Shown here: in pieces, positions 6,988-10,754 of the stretch
Layout of the letters: each line of letters opens with the position of its first letter
Numbering within the stretch: position 1 is the first letter of the stretch
Assembly: GCF_051960575.1 (NCBI RefSeq)
Contig: NZ_JBQCEE010000275.1
Coordinates: forward strand, 1 to 10,754
Reading direction: 5' to 3'
DNA from: JBQCEE01 sp051960575
GTDB taxonomy: Bacteria; Actinomycetota; Actinomycetes; Mycobacteriales; Jatrophihabitantaceae
DNA length: 10,754 nucleotides
Translations under genes and position numbers: made by a program
The notes under the pieces: model-generated
What the model was told of the DNA's origin: nothing
The model's database searches: none
What the model saw: only the letters and a program-made list of their open reading frames with translations

Positions 6988-7679
6988 TGACGCCCGACAC
7001 CCCGGAAGGGTGCTTCGCCGCCCTCATGGCCCGCGACCCGTCGCGCCCGTTCGTCACCCACTACGACGAGGCGACCGGCGGGCGGGTCGAGCTGTCGGTG
7101 AAGTCCACGGCGAACTGGGTGGCGAAGACCCACCACCTGCTGGGCACCGAGCTCGGCCTGTCGGTCGGCGACGTCGCCTCGGTGCAGCTGCCCGCCGACT
7201 GGCTCTCGCTGCCGGTGCTGCTCGGGTGCCTGTCGGCCGGACTCGCCCTGACGCCCGCCGACGACGCCGCCGCGTCGGTGGCCTTCGTCGCGCCGGGCGC
7301 GTCGGCGTCCGCGCTCGACGTGTACGCCGTGGCGCCGCAACCGACCGGAGCCCCCGACGACTACATCGGCGCGGTGCGTCCGCAGGCAGACGCGTGGGCG
7401 TCGGTGCAGTCCCCGGCCGGCCCCGACGACCCCTGCCTGCCCGGGCTGACCCGCGGCGAGGTTGTCGCGCGGGCCCGGGTGCGGGCGTCCGAACTGGGCC
7501 TGGACGACGGCGCGCGCGTCCTGACGACGCGGGCCTGGACCTCCGCCGACGACTGGATCGACACCGTCGTCGCGCCGCTCGTCGTCGGCGGCTCGCTCGT
7601 GCTGCTCACCGGCCCCGCCGACGACGCCCTTGTCGCGCGCCGCGTCGGCCAGGAGCGCGCCACCGTCGTCGTGCACTGA
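6987..7679 (+). CDS. TIGR03089 family protein (degenerate AMP-binding-like N-terminal domain)
   Basis: The 230-residue product matches my memory of the actinobacterial TIGR03089 family. These proteins look like the N-terminal part of an adenylate-forming enzyme but lack the full ATP-binding core. Visible segments include an N-terminal helix (PEGCFAALMARDPSRPFVTHYD), a Leu/Ala-rich central region (SLPVLLGCLSAGLALTPAD, about 73-91) and a C-terminal VVAPLVVGGSLVLLTGP stretch. No P-loop-like or other catalytic signature is seen, and function is unknown. Length is normal for the family, so this is not a truncated synthetase. The ATG at 6987 shares its A with the stop of the second LCP gene (TGATG), and no strong ribosome-binding site exists, so translation is probably coupled. 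M. tuberculosis has a member (Rv3268) beside an LCP gene (Rv3267), which supports a conserved envelope link. The stop codon lies within the beginning of an 11-nt repeat tract. Confidence 0.85.
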   Translation: MTPDTPEGCFAALMARDPSRPFVTHYDEATGGRVELSVKSTANWVAKTHHLLGTELGLSVGDVASVQLPADWLSLPVLLGCLSAGLALTPADDAAASVAFVAPGASASALDVYAVAPQPTGAPDDYIGAVRPQADAWASVQSPAGPDDPCLPGLTRGEVVARARVRASELGLDDGARVLTTRAWTSADDWIDTVVAPLVVGGSLVLLTGPADDALVARRVGQERATVVVH

Positions 7680-7723
7680 CCGCGCACCGACCGCGCACTG
7701 ACAGCGCTCCGACCGCGCACCGA
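7669..7723 (+). repeat. 11-nt degenerate tandem repeat across the TIGR03089 stop codon
   Basis: Five 11-nt units resembling CCGCGCACCGA run from 7669 to 7723: 7669-7679 diverged and containing the TGA stop, then 7680, 7691, 7702 and 7713. A further partial unit follows. Units at 7680 and 7713 are identical. No function is evident; it may be a slippage-prone tract that has reached the end of the gene. Confidence 0.55.
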
Positions 7724-7785
7724 CCGCCCCGGCCGGGTCTGCTGGCCGACCGAGCGTGTGGGGTGCCGGCGCATCGGGTCTGCCC

Positions 7786-7851
7786 GCAGTGGCGGGGCAG
7801 TGGCGGGGCAGTGGCGGGGCAGCGTCGGGGCAGCGTCGGGGCAGCGTCGGG
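7786..7851 (+). repeat. 11-nt tandem repeat, three copies each of two variants
   Basis: Six exact 11-nt units lie head to tail: GCAGTGGCGGG at 7786, 7797 and 7808, then GCAGCGTCGGG at 7819, 7830 and 7841. A partial unit follows at 7852. The block structure (AAABBB) suggests two local expansions of a seed unit. It may vary in copy number between strains. Confidence 0.85.
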
Positions 7852-7881
7852 GCAGCGGTCCTACAGGGCTGCTTTGCCCCG
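7848..7881 (+). terminator. Hairpin after the TIGR03089 gene, possible terminator
   Basis: CGGGGCA (7848-7854) can pair with TGCCCCG (7875-7881) around a loop with some further internal pairing. It lies about 170 nt past the stop codon and has no T-run, so termination is only a possibility. Its left arm is part of the 11-nt repeat. Confidence 0.25.
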
Positions 7882-7976
7882 CAACGTCGTGCGAATCGGC
7901 CCCCAGGACCTGGCACAGCGGGACAAGGCGGCGGGATCTGCCGGAGCTGCGGGACAACCCGCCCCGCCCCCACAGC

Positions 7977-8180
7977 TTTGCGCCCGCAACTGTCGGGTTC
8001 GACGCGTCCACCCGCCAGGACCAGGCGCAAACCCGCGTCGCGGACCCACCTTTGCGCCCGCAACTGTCGGGTTCGACGCGTCCACCCGCCAGGACCGGGC
8101 GCAAACATGCATCGCGCACCCACATCCGCGCCCGCAACTGTCGGGTTCGACGCGTCCAGACGCCAGGACCGGGCGCAGAC
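7977..8180. repeat. Three-copy 74-nt tandem repeat with terminal inverted repeats in each unit
   Basis: Units begin at about 7980, 8054 and 8128, giving an exact 74-nt period. Each has a nearly invariant core of about 52 nt and a less conserved spacer of about 22 nt. In the middle unit the core is bounded by TTTGCGCCCG (8051-8060) and its exact reverse complement CGGGCGCAAA, a 10-bp stem around a loop of roughly 35 nt. Units 1 and 3 have one mismatch or a shortened stem. Inside the loop are the 8-bp palindrome GACGCGTC (8001-8008 in unit 1) and a GTCG/CGAC mini-hairpin. This looks like a REP- or MITE-like palindromic element amplified in tandem, lying between two genes. No coding role is supported. 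Confidence 0.85.
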
Positions 8181-8259
8181 AGCAGGCTCCGCGGCCCACC
8201 GACCGCGCGGACCAATTCCGCCCCGCGCTCGCGGGCAGACCCGATGCGTCCGCCGGCGC

Positions 8260-8265
8260 TATGCT
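8260..8265 (+). promoter_or_regulatory. -10 box of the glyA riboswitch promoter
   Basis: TATGCT fits the actinobacterial TANNNT consensus. A start site about 7 nt downstream (8272-8273) would fall exactly at the first base of the riboswitch P1 stem, so the aptamer would begin the transcript. No strong -35 hexamer is seen at the expected distance. Confidence 0.5.
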
Positions 8266-8271
8266 CACAGC

Positions 8272-8345
8272 GAGCCGTGACTGGCGCTTCGTAAGGTGGG
8301 CAACCACCGGGGAGCGGCTCCGCAGCAGTGCCGTGCGCCTGGGCC
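8272..8345 (+). ncRNA. ZTP riboswitch (pfl motif) controlling glyA
   Basis: The conserved pfl-motif blocks are present in order: CGTGACTGGCG (8276-8286), ACCACCGGGGAGCG (8303-8316) and GCCGTGCGCCTGGGC (8330-8344). P1 pairs GAGCC (8272-8276) with GGCTC (8316-8320). A hairpin pairs GGTGG (8295-8299) with CCACC (8304-8308) across a GCAA loop. The pseudoknot pairs GGCGC (8283-8287) with GCGCC (8335-8339). The class senses ZTP/ZMP (AICA ribonucleotides), which build up when 10-formyl-tetrahydrofolate is short, and turns on one-carbon genes such as glyA. Only about 22 nt separate the aptamer from the ATG, with no room for an intrinsic terminator, so translational control is likely. The P1 3' strand can also pair with the ribosome-binding site: GCTCC 8317-8321 with GGAGC 8358-8362. 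Confidence 0.93.
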
Positions 8346-8356
8346 GACGAGTCAAC

Positions 8357-8361
8357 AGGAG
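8357..8361 (+). promoter_or_regulatory. glyA ribosome-binding site
   Basis: AGGAG lies 6 nt before the ATG at 8368 and fixes this start over an upstream in-frame GTG at 8296, which is inside the riboswitch. It is the element that the P1 3' strand of the riboswitch can mask. Confidence 0.8.
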
Positions 8362-8367
8362 CGACCC

Positions 8368-9816
8368 ATGAGCCTGCCTTTCGACCCCACCGCCGCCAGC
8401 ACCGCCTACCAGCAGGCGCTCAAGGTCATCGAGTCGGTCGAGCCGACCGTCGCCGGCGCGATCCGGGGCGAACTGGCCGACCAGCGGGCGTCCCTGAAGC
8501 TCATCGCGAGCGAGAACTACGCCTCCCCCGCGGTGCTGCTCACCATGGGCACCTGGATGAGCGACAAGTACGCCGAGGGGACGATCGGGCACCGCTTCTA
8601 CGCCGGCTGCCAGAACATCGACACCGTCGAGCAGGCCGCCGCCGAGCACGCCAAGGCGCTGTTCGGCGCGCCGCACGCCTACGTGCAGCCGCACTCGGGC
8701 ATCGACGCCAACCTGGTCGCGTTCTGGGCGATCCTGGCCCAGCGCATCGAGGCGCCGGCCTTGGCCGAGCACGGTGCGAAGCACGTCAACGACCTGTCCG
8801 ACGCCGACTGGGAGACGCTGCGCCGCGCGCTCGGCAACCAGCGCGCGCTCGGCATGAGCCTGGACGCCGGCGGTCACCTCACCCACGGCTTCCGCCCGAA
8901 CATCAGCGGCAAGATGTTCGAGCAGCGCAGCTACGGCACCGACCCGATGACCGGCCTGCTCGACTACGACCAGGTGCGCAAGGCCGCGCACGAGTTCAAG
9001 CCGCTCGTGCTCATCGCCGGCTACAGCGCCTACCCGCGCAAGGTCAACTTCGCGACGATGCGCGAGATCGCGGACGAGGTCGGCGCGACGCTCATGGTCG
9101 ACATGGCGCACTTCGCCGGGCTGGTCGCCGGCAAGGTCTTCACCGGCGACTTCGACCCGGTGGCCCACGCGCACGTCGTCACCACCACCACCCACAAGTC
9201 GCTGCGCGGCCCGCGCGGCGGCATGGTGCTGTGCCAGCCCGAGTACGCCGACGCGGTCGACCGCGGCTGCCCGATGGTGCTCGGCGGTCCGATGGGGCAC
9301 GTCATGGCCGCCAAGGCCGTCGCCATCGCCGAGGCCCGGCAGCCGAGCTTCCAGACCTACGCCCGCAACGTCGCCGACAACGCGGTCGCGCTCGCCGAGG
9401 GGCTCATGCGCCGCGGCGCGAAGATCGTCACCGACGGCACCGAGAACCACCTCGTGCTCATCGACGTCACCAGCTTCGGCCTCACCGGCCGCCAGGCCGA
9501 GTCGGCGCTGCTCGACTCGGGCATCGTCACGAACCGCAACGCGATCCCGAACGACCCGAACGGTGCCTGGTACACCTCCGGCGTCCGCATCGGCACCCCG
9601 GCGCTGACCAGCCGCGGCTTCGACACCGACGACTTCGACCGCGTCGCCGAGCTCATCGTCGACGTGCTGTCGGCGACCGAGCCCGCGAGCACGAGCGCGG
9701 GCGCGCCCTCCAAGGCGAAGTACGTGCTGGCCGACGGCGTCGTCGACAAGACGCACGCCGCCGCGAACGAGCTGCTCGAGGCGAACCCGCTCTACCCGGG
9801 TATCGACCTGGGCTGA
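8368..9816 (+). CDS. glyA: Serine hydroxymethyltransferase (glycine hydroxymethyltransferase), long form
   Basis: GlyA interconverts serine and glycine using pyridoxal phosphate and tetrahydrofolate, and is the main source of 5,10-methylene-THF for purine, thymidine and methionine synthesis in the cytosol. The 482-residue protein has LIASENY (45-51), YAEGTIGHRFYAGC (68-81), VQPHSGIDAN (106-115), GGHLTHG (168-174), VDMAHFAGLVAGK (244-256) and TTTTHKSLRGPRGG (272-285), where Lys277 is the PLP-binding lysine. Usual bacterial GlyA is about 415-430 residues. This one has an insertion of roughly 35-40 residues at about 127-163 (KHVNDLSDADWETLRRALGN) and an extended C-terminus. That long type is known, as I recall, in some actinobacteria and chlamydiae. 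Key residues are intact, so it should be active. It has its own promoter and ZTP riboswitch; a hairpin and the hydrolase gene follow. Confidence 0.96.
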   Translation: MSLPFDPTAASTAYQQALKVIESVEPTVAGAIRGELADQRASLKLIASENYASPAVLLTMGTWMSDKYAEGTIGHRFYAGCQNIDTVEQAAAEHAKALFGAPHAYVQPHSGIDANLVAFWAILAQRIEAPALAEHGAKHVNDLSDADWETLRRALGNQRALGMSLDAGGHLTHGFRPNISGKMFEQRSYGTDPMTGLLDYDQVRKAAHEFKPLVLIAGYSAYPRKVNFATMREIADEVGATLMVDMAHFAGLVAGKVFTGDFDPVAHAHVVTTTTHKSLRGPRGGMVLCQPEYADAVDRGCPMVLGGPMGHVMAAKAVAIAEARQPSFQTYARNVADNAVALAEGLMRRGAKIVTDGTENHLVLIDVTSFGLTGRQAESALLDSGIVTNRNAIPNDPNGAWYTSGVRIGTPALTSRGFDTDDFDRVAELIVDVLSATEPASTSAGAPSKAKYVLADGVVDKTHAAANELLEANPLYPGIDLG

Positions 9817-9836
9817 CGCGGCCCGACGCGGGCGAG

Positions 9837-9864
9837 GCGCGCGGTACGCCCTGATACCGCGCGC
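9837..9864. terminator. 10-bp perfect inverted repeat after glyA: terminator or operator
   Basis: GCGCGCGGTA (9837-9846) and TACCGCGCGC (9855-9864) are exact reverse complements separated by 8 nt. The structure lies 21 nt after the glyA stop and directly abuts the TAGCCT -10 box of the next gene. As RNA it could act as a terminator of the kind without a U-tract that occurs in actinobacteria. As DNA it covers the -35/spacer region of the hydrolase promoter and could be a repressor site. The two roles are not exclusive. Confidence 0.55.
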
Positions 9865-9870
9865 TAGCCT
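9865..9870 (+). promoter_or_regulatory. -10 box of a leaderless promoter for the serine-hydrolase gene
   Basis: TAGCCT is followed by exactly 7 nt (9871-9877) and the ATG at 9878. The gene has no Shine-Dalgarno. Hexamer and spacing match those of the second LCP gene. Confidence 0.6.
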
Positions 9871-9877
9871 CTCGTCC

Positions 9878-10754
9878 ATGCCCCGACTCGACCCGCTGCG
9901 GCGCATCCACGTGCCGCGCCGGCTCGACGACTGGATCACCGTCGCCGACACCGAGCAGAACCCCCGCGGCGCCGGCATGACGCCCGAGGGTGTCGACCGC
10001 ATCTGGGACGCGACGGTGCAGCTGTACCGCACCGGACTGCACCCGGCGATCCAGCTCTGCGTGCGCCGTGAGGGCACCGTCGTGCTCGACCGCGCGATCG
10101 GCTGGGCGCGCGGCGTCGCCCCGGGCGAGCCGAAGAACGCCGAGCGCGTCCGGGCCACGACCGACACCCCATTCTGCGTCTTCAGCGCGTCCAAGGCGAT
10201 CACCGCGACCGTCGTGCACATGCTCGTCGACCGCGGCGAGCTGCGCCTCGACGACCGCGTCGCGACATGGGTGCCCGAGTTCGCCGGCGGCGGACGCGAC
10301 GACGTCACCATCGACCACGTCCTGTCGCATCGGGCCGGCATCCCGTTCATCCCGCGCAAGCTGATGGATCTCGACCTGCTGGCCAAGGACGAGATGCTCG
10401 CCGACGTGCTGCCGCACATGCCGGCGCTGTCGAAGCCCGGCGCGCGGCTCAGCTACCACGCCGTGTCGGGCGGGTTCGTGCTCGGCGAGGTCGTGAAGCG
10501 CGTGACCGGGCGGACGATCCGCGAGGTGCTGCAGGACGAGATCCTCACGCCGCTGCACTTCCGCTGGACGAACTACGGCGTGGCGCCCGAGGACCTGCCG
10601 CAGGTCGGGCGCGCCTACCCGACCGGGCCGATCCTGCTGCCGCCGCTGTCGTTCGGCATCACCCGCGCGCTCGGCATGCCCGGCGACGAGGTCACCCGCG
10701 TCAGCAACGACCCGCGCTTCCTCACCGCGATCATCCCGGCGGCGAACATCGTGT
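9878..10754 (+). CDS. Serine hydrolase, beta-lactamase/EstB-type (class C-like), 3' end outside window
   Basis: The first 292 residues of this protein are present, and the frame is open to the window edge. It has the fold signature of the beta-lactamase-related serine hydrolases (Pfam Beta-lactamase group), which includes esterases such as EstB, D-aminopeptidases and penicillin-binding-like proteins. The SxxK motif is S103-A-S-K106 in the context FCVFSASKAITATVVHMLVDRGEL. LRLDDRVATWVPEF and TIDHVLSHRAGIP (144-156) follow, typical of the family. Tyr193 in SYHAVSGG sits at the YxN position but reads Y-H-A, as in esterase-like members rather than true beta-lactamases. No signal peptide is visible (MPRLDPLRRIHVPRRL), so a cytoplasmic esterase/lipase-like role is more likely than a cell-wall one. 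The third motif (KTG/HxG) would lie beyond the window. The start is set by the leaderless promoter 7 nt upstream. Confidence 0.88.
   Translation, partial: MPRLDPLRRIHVPRRLDDWITVADTEQNPRGAGMTPEGVDRIWDATVQLYRTGLHPAIQLCVRREGTVVLDRAIGWARGVAPGEPKNAERVRATTDTPFCVFSASKAITATVVHMLVDRGELRLDDRVATWVPEFAGGGRDDVTIDHVLSHRAGIPFIPRKLMDLDLLAKDEMLADVLPHMPALSKPGARLSYHAVSGGFVLGEVVKRVTGRTIREVLQDEILTPLHFRWTNYGVAPEDLPQVGRAYPTGPILLPPLSFGITRALGMPGDEVTRVSNDPRFLTAIIPAANIV

Larger units (their letters stand above)
7680..8259. other. Repeat-rich non-coding spacer before glyA
   Basis: This stretch of about 580 bp has no convincing gene. Open frames exist on both strands, but they run through the tandem repeats and have arginine/proline-rich translations typical of GC-rich non-coding DNA. 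It contains the tail of the first 11-nt array, a second 11-nt array (7786-7851), a hairpin (7848-7881), unassigned sequence (7882-7976), the 74-nt tandem repeat (7977-8180) and about 80 bp leading to the glyA promoter. Repeat build-up suggests a place that tolerates insertion between two transcription units. Confidence 0.6.

Noticed and set aside
6987..7679. Truncated acyl-CoA synthetase pseudogene
   Set aside because: The length and sequence match the stand-alone TIGR03089 family, and the frame is intact and translationally coupled to the LCP gene.
7786..7851. Iteron-type replication origin
   Set aside because: The short 11-nt units are G-rich, with no AT-rich unwinding region, no DnaA boxes and no replication gene nearby.
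7977..8180. CRISPR array
   Set aside because: There are only three units, the intervening segments resemble each other instead of being unique, the core is too long, and no cas gene is near.
8272..8345. Tetrahydrofolate or glycine riboswitch
   Set aside because: The conserved blocks and pseudoknot fit the pfl/ZTP class, and there is no tandem glycine aptamer architecture.
8296..8367. Extended N-terminus for GlyA from an upstream GTG
   Set aside because: The upstream start lies inside the riboswitch, and a good ribosome-binding site serves the ATG at 8368.
7861..10419. Long minus-strand open frame antisense to glyA
   Set aside because: glyA and the hydrolase on the plus strand carry clear family motifs. 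The antisense product has none, and its end runs through the 74-nt repeats.

Overview
The window is very GC-rich chromosomal DNA from an actinobacterium (Actinomycetota). The evidence is the base composition, GTG starts, leaderless promoters of the TANNNT type, a TIGR03089-family protein beside LytR-CpsA-Psr (LCP) genes, and an actinobacterial-type mannose-1-phosphate guanylyltransferase. The genus cannot be named from the sequence. No mobile element, CRISPR array, tRNA or rRNA was seen.

Layout. The left half (19-3987) is a minus-strand block, in transcription order: an exported SpoIID/LytB-domain protein, a ManB-like nucleotidyltransferase, an AlkA-like DNA glycosylase whose start overlaps the manB stop by 4 bp, and a small four-helix membrane protein. 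A 178-bp divergent spacer (3988-4165) separates this block from a plus-strand block: two tandem LCP-family cell-wall ligases (4166-5653 and 5749-6987) and a TIGR03089 protein that overlaps the second LCP gene by one base. A repeat-rich spacer of nearly 700 bp follows (7680-8367). It holds two 11-nt-period repeat arrays, a three-copy 74-nt tandem repeat whose units carry terminal inverted repeats, a promoter and a clear ZTP (pfl) riboswitch. The riboswitch leads directly into a long-form glyA (8368-9816). The window ends inside a serine-hydrolase (beta-lactamase/EstB-type) gene starting at 9878.

How the genes fit together. manB next to divergent LCP and TIGR03089 genes resembles the Mycobacterium tuberculosis Rv3264c-Rv3268 neighbourhood (from memory). 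Here a SpoIID gene sits where wbbL and rmlD would be, and the LCP gene is doubled. The centre therefore looks like a cell-envelope locus: nucleotide-sugar supply (ManB), attachment of glycopolymers to peptidoglycan (LCP) and peptidoglycan remodelling (SpoIID). glyA is a separate one-carbon metabolism unit controlled through the purine/folate alarmone ZTP.

Most notable signals: the ZTP riboswitch, whose P1 3' strand can alternatively pair with the glyA ribosome-binding site; the 74-nt palindromic tandem repeat; a repeated leaderless promoter grammar (-10 hexamer, exactly 7 nt, start codon) at three genes; an 11-nt direct repeat upstream of the second LCP gene; a 10-bp perfect inverted repeat just upstream of the hydrolase -10 box; and the exactly-two-cysteine pattern of both LCP proteins. 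No wholly new multi-gene system could be supported.
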